Positions 50,972-62,315 of a DNA stretch of 64,000 bases are shown one piece after another (positions within the stretch are counted from its first letter, which is position 1; every line of letters starts with the position of its first letter). A program made the translations under genes and the position numbers. Location: contig JADNRX010000076.1 in NCBI GenBank assembly GCA_015501595.1, forward strand, positions 62,001-126,000, read 5' to 3'. This DNA comes from Hymenopellis radicata. Its lineage: Eukaryota; Basidiomycota; Agaricomycetes; Agaricales; Physalacriaceae. The notes under the pieces were generated by a model. That model was given only the letters and a program-made list of their open reading frames with translations. It did not search any database and was not told where the DNA came from.

Positions 50972-52615
50972 GCCGATACTTTATCATGCCCCCATCTGTA
51001 TGCTACCACTATGCCAAAGCCAAAATACTTTGCATGATTTTATGATACTCATCCACTCCGGCAAGTGTGATCTGCGTTCACGTTACATTCTGTAGCTGGA
51101 TCCTGTAATTCCTGTGCATCGTACCCACCAGGCTAGCACGTCTTGAATCCTCATCCTCAGCTTTACCTGTGTACCTGTGCGATTGATACTTGTAAAGCCT
51201 CGACCAAGTTTCGTGAACGGTCAACCCCATAAATGGGCCCCGTCATCTGCGCTTACTCACTATAGACACCGAGAATGCTATTGTAACGTTCATTGGTCAT
51301 CTGAATGATCACCAAATCATGCTTACACTGTGTGGACTGGTGCTCGTCAGAAAATATCTTTGCGTCTTCCTGGCCAGGCAAGTCCCGATGTGTTCATGAA
51401 CGCTCAGTCCATCGATAAATGACTTGATCTATGCTGTCTTGCAAGGACTGATTGAGAAACGGGATAATCTCAGTGACACGAACAGATATTCTAAGGTATT
51501 CATGGCTCAGATGCAGATAACTCTTCCATTGTGGTTGAGGGAACACTGAAGAGGACTCAACATCTCAATCAGTCTTCGAACAGATGATCCTAGTTCTCCA
51601 GCAGTGCGTACTACTAATCACCATATCGTTTGTGCAAACGCCACGTAAACTGGCGAGCGTCCTGGAGCAGTCAGAAGACCAAGACAGAAAATGATGCAGG
51701 GTTGACGAGTACCACGGGAGTCCACGATTTGTTGCAAGTGAATGAGTTCGTGAGCGTAGCTGCGTAACGGGCGCCACAGAGGTCTGACGGTCAAGCCTCG
51801 CTAGGTTGATAGTTGAATTATCAATCCCGAATGCCTGTCAGATGTTCTGTGGCGAGTCTGGCCCCGCTTGTGCCTCAAAGAAAAAAAAGAGACGATCAGA
51901 ACTTGGACCATATTCGAGCGCACTCGCCTCTCAATTGGCTAATGTAACGCACGTTAGTCAATTGAGAGTCGAGACCACCGCTAAATCACTCTTACGGTGT
52001 GTGAACTAGTCGTCCTCGGGACGAGATATTTGGATACAGTTCGCGAGGTCATTATCCCACTCAACTTTCAAGCAGAGAATACTAGTCCTCCTTCGAGATG
52101 GCGAAGTACATAATCAAGGTAAAAGTCATGTAAAGTTGTAGCCGTACTGTAGCAAGCAGAAGACCAAGAGAGAATATTAGAATAAGGTTGGAGAGCACCA
52201 CAGGATACCACGAATCGGGCAGATGTCGTGAGGATAGCTGCGTAATAGACGCCACAGAGTCGTAGGGTCGAGCATTGTGAGAACTTCAATAGTCGCACGT
52301 GGAAGGTATTCATGTCAGATGTTCTCCAGCGCGTCACCTTGCTTAGGCCGGCAAGAACTATGGAAGGTAACGATCAGAACTTGAACCATACTGGAACTTA
52401 CTCGCCTTCAGATCTGAGATTGCTGTCCATGGCGTGGAAAACCTTCTTGTAATGTTCTTTAGGCAATTAAACCATGACCAAATCATTCTTACAGTGTGTG
52501 AACTAGTTGTTGCTGGACCAGAACAGCTCGCGATACCTTGCGCCAAAGTAGGACGTGGATCCAGTTACGAGCACCAACTTGAGCTAGTGACGCGACGTGA
52601 TAACAATTACTTGAT
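50972..52615. other. gene-poor stretch containing a diverged repeat
   Basis: No convincing gene is seen in 1.6 kb. Open frames on both strands are short and do not line up into a family. Most of the stretch is explained by the diverged repeat units described separately. Confidence 0.5.
51280..52530. repeat. diverged tandem repeat, unit about 480-500 bp, two copies plus a partial third
   Basis: Matching anchors occur in the same order: GAAGACCAAGA at about 51674 and 52159, AGCTGCGTAA at 51758 and 52236, TCAGATGTTCT near 51838 and 52315, GATCAGAACTTG at 51894 and 52372, and GTGTGTGAACTAG near 51997 and 52494. Offsets are 477-497. A third, partial copy shares AAATCATGCTTACACTG at about 51314 with AAATCATTCTTACAGTG at about 52480. 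Copies are well diverged, with many substitutions and small indels. The unit is not recognised as a known transposon, and no coding frame is shared cleanly. Confidence 0.6.
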
Positions 52616-52774
52616 TGAATCTATGCTCTCTCCATAAATGAACAGATCTACAAGAGTGTTAAGAAGACTTACAGGACTTGCAAGTTCTATCGCTGCTACC
52701 GACGTTATCCTTTACTTGGAGCAAAACGTAGAGGAGCATATACCAGCCTCCCAATTCACGCCCGTGACCTCGAT

Positions 52775-53258
52775 ATGGCGGGATCTCCTGATATCTCCAC
52801 ACCTCAAGTGCACGAGACTATCCTAAACCCAAGCTACGAAGACTTGCTGCTCGAACGCGATCATATGAAGGGTATGCCGCCGTCCTTGCCCACCGTGCGC
52901 TCCTCTTCGTTGACCAAATGCGGCAGAGGAGAAGAAGAATCTCCGTCAGAAGCTAGCTTACACTACGAAGCAGCTGAAAACAATGACTGGTTCGTGTTTT
53001 CCCGCCTGGTTCGCGTATCAAACGCTGACGCCGCTCCGGTCTGGCTGCGGTAGACATCATAACCAAGAGTACAATATTGTACGTCGCGAGAGGCAGTTTC
53101 TGGAAGTCGCGGCCGAGGAAGACACCTATGAGGATTTGAAAAAAGTCGTGCAGGACCACATTGAAGTCTTGGAGAAAACGGAGGAGACATATGAGGAGTT
53201 GTTGGGTATTGCAGATGAGGACGCGAGAAGACAATTATACGCGACTGAGAAGGATTGA
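52775..53258 (+). CDS. hypothetical acidic coiled-coil protein
   Basis: Not recognised. The ATG at 52775 opens MAGSPDISTPQVHETILNPS, a linker rich in Ser/Glu, then an intron at about 52996-53049 (54 nt, CTGAC branch site, weak GTTTTC donor). The second exon encodes a Glu-rich helix: RRERQFLEVAAEEDTYEDLK then VLEKTEETYEELLGI, ending at a TGA at 53256-53258. The same frame is open from 52616 with protein-like sequence (KKTYRTCKFYRCYRRYPLL), so the real start may be an upstream exon. It ends 72 bp before the next gene on the same strand. Confidence 0.35.
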
Positions 53259-53330
53259 ACAAGCAGTCAACGACGGTAGTAGCTGAAGAATATGTATAAC
53301 ACGTGATACCACCACTTGCTCTTGACTTCC

Positions 53331-55098
53331 ATGGGCGGCGCAAATTACATGGGAGGCAGAAAGTGCGTCTGCCGTATGCCAGCCAACAGCATCCTCATTT
53401 CGACCTAGAAATGCTGCCAAAAAGCGATTCAAAGATCCTACTGCCCGTCTAGAGAAACGCTTTTTCAGTCGCCAGAAATTGAACATTTTATCAAAGCCCA
53501 TCCCCACAAATCCAGCCAAAATATTGAAAAGTCCGTCGGATATCGGTTTCACACACGCGAGGAGGCGTACCGCATCCATGGAGGGCACTAGTCGTATAGA
53601 AAGCCCAGACCGCCGCTTCGAGGAGGTTAGATTGTCCAGCGAGGGATCCGAGAACAGGAATTCAAGGGTTCTCGAGGCATTGGATACTTCTGAGCGTAGG
53701 CACTGTGTTCTTGCTTGGATCTTCTGCGTTGACTGCGAATAGCCTTGTCCCTACAAGCAGCCTTGGACCAAATCTTGTCTCTACCAGACCTCGCAGGATT
53801 GACGAGGACCAAGCGACCGCGGCCGAACGACATTCCTATTCTCCCGCCCCAATCAAAGGTAAAACCTGGACTTGCCTCAACTGTTAGTGCTCACAAACGA
53901 TGCAGAGGCGCCGGGAACATAGCCCTGTAGACGCGTCTACCCTGGAAGATAGAGCAGACCAATCTACGAGAAACAATTCGCACTTGGACCCTAGCCAATC
54001 CGAATACCATCGTTCCAGCACCGACGCGTTTGTTTTCGGTGGCCGTTCAATACGCACCCTCACGCGAGAGACCTTCACCGGTAACGTCTTTGAATATGAC
54101 GATCCCTGGAAAGCTGCTGGCATCGTCCTGGTGTAGAAACCGCGTCTTCAGATGGACCTATTGCCGCCCCATCCCGCAGCCCCATCTTTGTCCAACCCGA
54201 ACGACCGCTCGCATACTCATCCGAGACGCAGCTTCAATCTGCTTTGTATAGCTCTCCATCACCCAACTACGAACGCCAGTCTCAGCCGTTCATCTTCGAC
54301 ACTGATCTTCCTCCTAACGCTCATCCCGCAATGTTCGATTTACCGACGTCTTCTCCTCCGTCGCGCACAGTTTCCAGTGAAATTCCCATTGCGTCCTATG
54401 GTGACGAGGTCGAACCAGATAGTCGGGATTACACTGCTATCTTCGAAGAAGAACAGCCTGCCGACATGGATACTATGTCTTATGAGGAAGAGGAAGTGTT
54501 GAACGGGAGGAACGACACCTCCGCTTCAAATCACTCACGAACACCCTACGAGTCTCGATCTTCTGTGCACAACGAGTACAATTCGTCCGCTCGTCAAGAC
54601 TCTTCTGCTTCTCGACTTCAATATGGCGATGATTTTTCTAGCTGGATCCATGTCCCTTCCGAAGACCCTGATATACCCTACATTGATACTCAAGATGTCG
54701 TCAACGAGAACGATTTCTCGGAGTTTTCAAGCTGGGTTGATCTACCCTCTGCGTCTTCTGCGCCTCGCAAACCTTCCAGTCCGCTTTTCAGGCCGCTTGC
54801 AAAGTCTGACGATGTCTTTTCCATGTCGATAGCTTCACGGAATGGTGCTTCGCGCCTCGGATTTCTCAAGCTTCCAATGCCGACGCCAAAGCCCGTCAAG
54901 AGCTTCGTGCCTCTCCCAGCTCCTCCTACAATGCGCAGTATACCATTAGGAACGAGGCAACAACCGACGACCCGATATTCTCCTGTACAGGTACCTTTAA
55001 TTATGAAGCCCGATCCGAGTGCGGTGGCAATGAACGACGACAGGGAGTCCGCAGATCATGTTGATGCGCGGGATGTGGTATTACTGGGAGTATGGTGA
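53331..55098 (+). CDS. conserved-looking hypothetical, largely disordered protein
   Basis: Not recognised. The start MGGANYMGGR at 53331 is followed by a 46-nt intron (53363-53408) into a basic segment (NAAKKRFKDPTARLEKRFFS). Further introns near 53698-53743, 53863-53909 and 54081-54136 keep one frame through short exons into a long last exon (54137-55098). The protein is rich in Ser, Pro, Asp and Glu, with acidic patches (MSYEEEEVLN) and DDFSSWIHVP / EFSSWVDLPS, a repeated FSSWxxxPS-like motif. No domain or signal peptide is seen. The last exon stops at 55098, but another frame is open after it to about 55185 (YLFTKEELLDSDSDE), so the true C-terminus may be spliced. Confidence 0.55.
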
Positions 55099-55223
55099 AC
55101 GAGAGGAATGCTGTATCCTCAAATTATGCAGGATTGTATCTGTTTACGAAGGAGGAGCTGCTGGATTCTGACTCGGATGAGTGACTGAAGCCATGGTACT
55201 GGCCATCCGACCACGGTCTATCA

Positions 55224-55260
55224 TTCTAATCTGTCGCCGTAACCACTTGGCTATAGCGCC
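55224..55260 (-). pseudogene. tRNA-Ser 5' half fragment
   Basis: These 37 nt equal the 5' exon of the complete tRNA-Ser(AGA) at 62837-62938: acceptor strand, A box (TAGCCAAGTGG), D arm, 5' anticodon stem and loop up to position 37. Identity extends one base beyond on each side and then stops. No matching 3' anticodon stem, variable arm or T arm follows on the minus strand, so this is not a working tRNA gene. Confidence 0.75.
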
Positions 55261-55433
55261 GCCAATGATGATTGCTGACCCGTGTGGCGTGGGAATAAGC
55301 TTCTTGAATGCAAAATTCAAATGAGTAGTGTGGCGTCACTGTTGTGATCATACCTATGGGAGAAGGATGTAAGGTGGCTTGATGCAAAGTTGATGGCCTC
55401 GAATACGCACTGGTCAAATTATGCGCTCTATCA

Positions 55434-55898
55434 TTGACTATTAGGGTTGCGCAGGATACCTCGAGTATCGCGCCGTTCGATATTTAACCGGTTAATAACG
55501 GTTAATAACCAGGTTATTAACACCCCCGCCGAGAGGTAAGTTTTGGGCGGTTATTAACCTATCACATGATGCAGTCATGTGAGCAGGCGGGCGCGTCGGG
55601 GCGGGATCAGTGAGGAGGAGGGTGATTTGTAGGCAAGAGGGCCTGTAATGAGCTGCTGGATCACCTAGATACATCAGAAGATCAGTAGAGCTCAAATTAG
55701 ACCATTTTGAGGCCACTAGAGAGGTTTTTGACGGCTGGAAAAGAAAAAATTGCCTCAGACTGGGAAAATACGCCACAATGCATCACGTGGAGGTTATTAA
55801 CAGTTAGTAACTGTTAATAACACACCCCAAAATGGGGGTATATTCCGCCGATGTTAGTAACCGCCTTGGGGAATATGCTGCGCAACCCTATTGACTAT
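55434..55898. mobile_element. hAT-type MITE 1 with 8-bp target duplication
   Basis: The element proper is 55442-55890 (449 bp). Terminal inverted repeats are TAGGGTTGCGCAG at 55442-55454 and its complement at 55878-55890. It is flanked by TTGACTAT at 55434-55441 and 55891-55898. An 8-bp duplication with TAGGG-type ends is characteristic of hAT transposons. There is no coding capacity, so it is non-autonomous. It carries many GTTAATAAC-type short repeats near both ends. Confidence 0.85.
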
Positions 55899-55910
55899 CA
55901 AGTGAAATTG

Positions 55911-56050
55911 GGATAGGTTGAGCTCCCAGCCGCCTGCCCTTTTGGGAATGACAGCTGCCACGCGATTCCTGCTTCTCATCGCGTGGGCCTTCCGCGCCCG
56001 CCATAATCGGCGACTTGCACTTAGTAACCGTTAACTTCGTCGCGCTCCCG
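55911..56050 (+). repeat. left terminal inverted repeat of the MULE
   Basis: It matches the reverse complement of 62316-62792 (after removal of the MITE at 62387-62717 and one target-site copy), with scattered substitutions and 1-nt indels, roughly one difference in fifteen by eye. Confidence 0.8.
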
Positions 56051-58103
56051 AACTACGTAGCGTGCCGCTTGTTGACACCGTATACTCAATAAACAGACGT
56101 AATATACTGATTTCTTCAACACCCTTCACCAATGCCTAAGTCGAAAGCTACGCATGAGCCTCTGCGTCTGCGCATACCTCCCATTAAACCACCCACCACT
56201 TCAAAGCCTTCGAAGCCACCGCGACAACATCAAATCCGATTCGGGAATGTATCGGCAACCGAGGCGGCCGAAGGACGCATGAAAAAGGCGGACCGACAAA
56301 ATCACCAACTCCTCGCGCGACAGCAAGCATGCACCCTGTATGTCAGGAAGCTTATTCTTTCCACGGAGCAGTCCATCGCCATCCAGCATCTGTATGATGC
56401 CAACAAGATAGAGTCATATGAATTCCATGTCGGCGGTGAGGCGGAGCAAGAGTCGCAGCAGGCGACAGCCACCGTGATGGGAATACACGGCCTGACATTC
56501 GCCGCACTCGACGAGGTCGATAATCGTTGGAGTGTTGCCTGGTCTGAGAACACGGGGGAAGGAGACAGCGCCATGAAAAGAGTACTGTTACAATGGTGAA
56601 TTCGCAATCAACAGTATTTACTGGAATAGCTTACCAAGTTTTCTGGCAGTGACTGCGGCTACGACCATACTGTTGCTGGCTCGAAGAAACGAAATACGCC
56701 GGCCCCATATACGGCATGCCTTGCCCATGCTGAAATAACATATGTTGTCTCTACGCAGAAAATCTATCGTGTCCGCGGTTTTTTTCAGCACAACGACGCG
56801 TGTAAAGATGCCTTACTTACTCGCATTCCCCGAGAATACCTCCATCCCTCCGTCTATCGTCTGGCCCTAGACCAACTGGCCAATGGTGTCCCTCTGAGGC
56901 AGGTCCGGAAGAATAACCGCGACCTTGTCCGGTCTCGCAGTTATCCCGACATGTCGCTGGATCCGCGGCAGTGGCGGTACCGATATCTCATTGGGAAGGC
57001 AGACACAGCGTCACTGTACCGACAGCTAAGCCGGTTACAGGGTGTGAACGTTGACCAGCGACCTCATGTCAATATCCACGAGTGGTTGGACACGTCCTCG
57101 CCGCAGTACGATCCCGTGTTTGCTGAGGCCGTGTTCCACTACAACGAGCGTGCGGAGAGGGGCGACCGTATTGAGGTCTGCGTCGCCACCAACGAGATGA
57201 AGGATGCAGCGTGGAAGTATGGTCATGGGAAGCAGCTCATCATGGATGGCACATTTGGGATCTGTAACCGAAAGGTTCTCTTGTTTGTACTCATGGGAGT
57301 CGACGAGGAGAATAAGGGCGTACCTCTGGCATTTCTATTCTTCTCTGCCCCGTCGGGAAACAAGCACACTGCAGCGGGGTATGATTCAGAGGTCCTGGCG
57401 AGATTGTTGGAGAAATGGAAGCAGAGTCTTGAGGTGTTTCAAGGGGTCGAACGTTCATGTTGAAAGTGGCTATCACCGACACGGACCTGAAGGAACGGAT
57501 TGCCTTATTGAGGGTTTTCCCTGATATCATTCTTCTGATATGTCGCGTCCATCTGCGACGTTCGTGGCGGAATCACCGAAATAAATGTCTTCCAGGGAAG
57601 GAGTCAAAGGTTACAGATACGTGGAGGCGATTGCAGGCACTCGAGGATGCGCTAGTTCTATCAACATCGTTTGAGGCTGCTAAGGCCCTTGTTGAGAATG
57701 AATACGACGTCATTCGACATGACCTTCCCAACGATGACCCAACTCGAGCCGGAGCTCTAGAACATCTTGACTACCTTTGGGGATATTGGATGTCAAGCGG
57801 CAAGTCAGATGACTTATGGAAGAGTTGGTCTGACTTTGGCCGCACGATTGCTGCTCAGCTTCTTCAATGTCCTCTCAATAACATTCTTCCCACTACCAAC
57901 CATCTCGAGTCGTTCAATCGTGTTCTCAAACATACATATCTGCCTCAGGCGCAGCATGGCGGTCATCGACTTCGATTTGATGTTCTTCTCAAGTTCATCA
58001 TTCGTGATATGATGCCATCAATTTTTGAGGAACGGAGTGCGCGATTAGAGGAACTAAACCGGCGCAAAGCTCGAGCTCTATGTTTGGTCAACGGCGAACA
58101 GCC

Positions 58104-58457
58104 ACCAAGGTGTCCCAATTGGGCGATCAGATTTGATGTGGTACGGTACCCCATGACCTGATCAAATTTGATCCCCTCCCGCGTATCCTCCGGGGTTGAA
58201 TAAATGTTGTTAAACAGTGAACTTGAAAGGCCTGTCAATACTGTCCTCAGGCGGGTCTGTCGTCGGCGTCGGTGGGCGCTCTCTCCTCGGCACCTTCCGA
58301 GACCAGTGTGATCTCGGAGTCATCCATCCGAACGCCATGTGCCGCTCGTCAACGGCCGCCCACGTCATCCGCCCATATTCCCATACTCCCGATCGTCATC
58401 CCGCCTCCCGCTCATCGCCAGTTCCATTACTGCACACAGTAAATTCGCAAAAATTGT
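58104..58457 (+). repeat. left long terminal inverted repeat of the nested element
   Basis: Complementary to 60830-61184. By eye only a handful of substitutions are visible in about the first 330 bp (for example near 58217, 58329 and 58392); similarity fades over the last 25 bp. Confidence 0.8.
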
Positions 58458-60829
58458 AATAAATTCAATTAAATATATACATTTACCACGACCAGGTAAA
58501 ATGACTTAGGACTAAACGGCTAAGCAGCAGACAGTGCGGTGATTACATCTCCGTATTCATGTCGTCGTCGCTGATATCAATGGCCTCAGCTGATTTCGGG
58601 GCCACCCGCCTTCAGGGCGAACACATCCTTCTGCTTCGCCGCCCTACCCGCCCCTTTACTATTCGCCTTCTTCGCCGCCGATACGTCCGCCACGCCCAAG
58701 GTCCTTGCACACTTCGAGGCACTGTTCTCGCTCAGCAGGTCATCATCGAGCTGGCAGTGTCGGAGCATCTGTTTCTTCTGGCTCGCCTCAGCCGTCACCT
58801 GCGTCTCTTTCTGCTTCTCATTGTCGTCGCATTCACCAAGGGTGTTGAGATCGTCGTCGTTACGGGTGTCATCTACATTGAGGTGCATCCTCATCCTCGA
58901 GTCTGGGGTAGCGGTCGTCATCGTCCTCAAACATGGTTATTGTCGTCGTCGTTGGAGTCAAGTGGGATGGGTACCCGAAAAAGTGGTGGACGGCATAGTA
59001 CTCGAATTTGGATTTTCGCAGAGGCGGGCAGCTTCCAACAATCAAGACGAGCTTGGCCACAAGGACGGCAAGTCAGCCTCAGTCTCTGGGAGAGTTGGCA
59101 GCAAGAACGCACCTTTGCCACTGCGCATCTGCTTTTACTTGTACCCAAGCGTGTACTCTCCGGACTTGATGACAAGAGCGAGACGTGCCGTCGAAGGGTG
59201 TCTTGAGGCCGTCTGTTCGTTGTCCAAACTCGTTGCAACTGTACAGGTCCAACCGACCTCTCAAATCGTCGACGCCGCAATCGCCAATTGCTGCCTGTTT
59301 TGAGAGGGCTTACGCGTGGCCCAGTCGTCCAATGGGCATGCCGTTTAAATGTGAAAATAGAAGGAAGAGACGAGCAAGAGCGGCAGCGATAACGGTGTCC
59401 AATGTGGGATGGTGGTGGTGGTGGAAGGTGAAGAGATACGACTCCGAACAGCACTTGATCACTGTTCGGGTCGTCGGCTCCGGATGCCGAGCATTGTTCA
59501 ACGCGTCGTAGACGTTGAACGCGGGCGAATGAGCGCGTAGTAATATAGGCAATAGCTCTACATACATCAATCTACCATTGGATGGAAATACTATGTTGCC
59601 CGACTTACTGTATGATGTCTTAGATACCATCCTTGTTGCACCGCGAGCAAATGTGAGTACTGACATGGCTTATAGGCCCAAAAATTGACCAAAAAATAAA
59701 ACACTCTTACATGCTATAGGAACACATCCCACAATATTTTAAGGCTTCAATCGTCTCCGTTGTCGCGCTGGAGCTCGCACAAGTCGTCAAAACCCACCCG
59801 GTCCGATCATCCGAGTGGTGATCAAGCACATTTTGGCACCGTTCAACTTGCCTTCCTACCACCACAATGAACCTGGCCCGCTCCCCGACGATCTGCCCTT
59901 CAGGCTACATCTCTTTTCTCTATTTCCACTCAAATTTCCGGACTTGACGATGAGGCTATCCTCTGTTTTCAACCGTTTATTCACCTTTCCTGGTTATAAC
60001 CTTCACCGCACACTGTTAAGGTCCTCCAGGTCCACTTAAAGGCTGTGAAGGCAATCCTGAAGAAGTACAACGATGCCGCTGCCCGTATGGAACCTCAGCG
60101 TTCACAGCTGAAACGGTAAGAGGTCGTCGCTTATGGATTTCTCGCTGAGTTTGATCTTCTGCGAGAGTCCCGCCACGACATTCGAGATAAGGGCTGGGCG
60201 ACTCCAGCGGATCGACGATGAACGACTACTTCAAGATCTGCGGAGCCGATGAGGAACTGGTGAGGGCCGAGGGCCATGATCCATCCAGCTTCTGACATAC
60301 ACAAACGACGAGGAGCTTTACCTGCGAGTCATGTACGTCGCGCTGAGGCAGAGCCCGCTGAACGTCGCCTTCCAGATTCGTCGCCGCTACTGTCTACGTC
60401 GCCGGATGCACGCTGACCATCGCAACCTCGCGAGCATCGAGAAGTTGAAGGGGTTCAAGCAGGCGCTTGACAAAGGACTCGTGAAGGCGCTCAGACCGAG
60501 TAAGTGAGCAGGCGTGCGCCGTGGGTTTGAGGCCTCGGAATTTTTTACGATGGCCTTTCAAAGCTTCAGCCGCCCAGGAGTCGGTTGAGCGCTGCATGTC
60601 TGGTACTGGCGGTGATTCTGCTGGCGTCGACAAGCGAGATGGGGCGGCGTTGTAGTGGAAGCTGACGACGCCCTTGGTGGTGAAATGGACAGCACTTTCG
60701 ACTGGTAGTGGGAGGATGAGCAGGAGGAGGAGGCTTTTCAGACCGCCTTCACCATTGATGAGGCTTGCGGAGTGGGCTAATTTGTAACAGTATCTGCATG
60801 TATTATTTTAATGTAAATGATCACCATTT
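58458..60829. other. interior of the nested element, mostly non-coding or decayed
   Basis: Open frames such as 58559-59206 (+), 58586-58930 (-) and 59310-59666 (-) have Arg/His/Ser-biased sequences typical of shadow frames, and none matches a family I know. A GGT-rich simple repeat lies near 59410-59430. Only the part from about 60029 resembles a known protein. Confidence 0.5.
60029..60510 (+). pseudogene. decayed KDZ transposase-associated C-terminal remnant
   Basis: Translation in shifting frames gives KAILKKYNDAAARMEP, EVVAYGFLAEFDLLRESRHD, IRDKGWATPADR, MNDYFKICGADEELVRAEG and NDEELYLRVMYVALRQSPLN. This resembles the pattern I recall from Agaricomycete KDZ (Kyakuja/Dileera/Zisupton) proteins: RYN-A, a YAFL-DFDLLRD-R-DIR-RPWA block, then a DE-x-L segment. 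It contains an in-frame TAA at about 60118 and frame shifts near 60215 and 60290. Recognition is by pattern memory and should be treated as probable only. Confidence 0.55.
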
Positions 60830-61184
60830 TTGCGAATTTATTACATGAGTTCTACATAATGGCGGGAGGACGATGAGCGGGAGGCGGGATGATGATCGGG
60901 AGTATGGGAATATGGGCGGATGACGTGGGCGGCCGTTGACGAGCGGCACATGGCGTTCAGATGGATGACTCCGAGATCACACTGGTCTCGGAAGGTGCCG
61001 AGGAGAGAGCGCCCACCGACGCCGACGACAGACCCGCCTGAGGACAGTATTGACAGGCCTTTCAAGTTCACCGTTTAACAACATTTATTCAACCCCGGAG
61101 GATACGCGGGAGGGGATCAAATTTGATCAGGTCATGGGGTACCGTACCACATCAAATCTGATCGCCCAATTGGGACACCTTGGT
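60830..61184 (-). repeat. right long terminal inverted repeat of the nested element
   Basis: Inverted partner of 58104-58457. It ends with the complement of ACCAAGGTGTCCCAATTGGG directly against the target duplication. Confidence 0.8.
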
Positions 61185-62315
61185 GCGAACAGCTCTGGAA
61201 TGACTGCGAGCAGCAGTCTGGCAGTGCCTGCCGGTCAGTCCCTGTGGCGTACTTGACTCCCGATGAAGCGCGGGACGCTGCAGCTACTGGCATTCTAACC
61301 CACAAGCAGATCGGACATCCTGAAATGCTTTCTGACCAAAGTGGTCTCATCCTCATTGCCATTTCGTCACTTTCTACCGAACACGACACCAACCCGATTC
61401 AGTACCAGATCCATCTGTTCTTTTCTGGCCTTGCCTCTTGTTCATGCCCGGACTTTGCCAATCACGGGGGCGCGTGTAAACATATACGCGCTGCTTTGAT
61501 GTATATCGAGAACCTTCGGGGACAATTCTCTATCCCTCCCATCCCCATACCATCAACAGAGCAAGGTGCTCGTCTGCTGTACAGCCATCTCACGTTGACG
61601 GGCAACCAGATTTCAGCTTCCTTGTCTACTCCGGCGGCAGGCAAAGCAGATCTATCCGTTCCCGCCATCACTCGGGCAGCAGAGCGCCTGGAGGACATTA
61701 TCAACGAGCGTGCCGATCTGCATGAGATGCCGAGCCTGCTGATGACGAACCGCGCCAAAATTCACCAACAAGCCGGACGGAAATGGATGATGAGACTAGT
61801 AGCGAACCCGACGACGAGGTGTGCAAGAACATTTGTCGCGTTGTTGACATGCCTAATGTGACTACAGGTTGTCCCCGTGATGCGATCCCATATTGGTATT
61901 CAAGAACAAGGTCGCGCTCGTTATCTCCACACTATTCGCGCCAACATGCCAAAGTTGGAAGAGTTTGCCGGTTTTCTATCTGAAATCACCTTGAGTTACG
62001 AAGATCATGCGGAAACAGACAAATTTCTTGATGTTTTGCGCCGTCTGTCACAGGGCATCGAACAGAAACGACTTGGGGCCAGTGCACGACATGTCAAAGA
62101 TTCATCTTTTGCCCCGCCATCAACACCGCCGCCACGGGATGGGAAACGGAAGCGTTCCGCCAATGAGGTTATGTCCCCATCACCGGAGAAGAAGCAGAAA
62201 CGCCACGAGTCGTATTCTATTCACTAGACAGTAGACTACTAATAATATTCTTGTTTGCCCGCGCCGACTTGCAGAATTCACTAAGTCAAGCTATTAGTAC
62301 CGCAGTGACGTCTAA

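Larger units (their letters stand above)
58103..61184. mobile_element. nested DNA transposon with long terminal inverted repeats (probable KDZ-type, non-autonomous)
   Basis: It sits inside the MULE transposase reading frame. Ends are ACCAAGGTGTCCCAATTGGG at 58104 and its complement at 61184, flanked by the 9-bp repeat GCGAACAGC at 58094-58102 and 61185-61193. Deleting the insert plus one repeat restores the host frame exactly. Terminal repeats are about 350 bp and almost identical. The 2.4-kb interior has no intact gene; its right part shows a decayed KDZ-like protein remnant. Superfamily assignment rests on that remnant and on an 8-9 bp target duplication, so MULE-type is the alternative. 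Confidence 0.75.
56132..62227 (+). pseudogene. MULE transposase with SWIM zinc finger, disrupted
   Basis: The start MPKSKATHEPLRLRIPP is at 56132. A 49-nt intron (56581-56629) joins MKR to LTKFSGSDCGYDHTVAGSKK. The catalytic core follows, with the first Asp in LIMDGTFGICNRK (near 57240), the second in VAITDTDLKERIALL (near 57475), and the Glu probably in HLESFNRVLK (near 57905). Between the Asp residues, the frame shifts at a GGGG run near 57440; one more G would restore it. At 58102 the frame is cut by a nested element and resumes after 61184 (EQ / LWNDCEQQSG), reaching the SWIM motif ASCSCPDFANHGGACKH (near 61435-61480). The C-terminus, across an intron near 61817-61868, ends KKQKRHESYSIH at the TAG at 62225-62227. 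It cannot make an active protein. Confidence 0.85.

Noticed and set aside
55442..55454. Telomere-like TAGGGTT as a telomeric remnant
   Set aside because: It is the terminal repeat of a hAT-type MITE, with a matching end at 55878-55890 and an 8-bp duplication.
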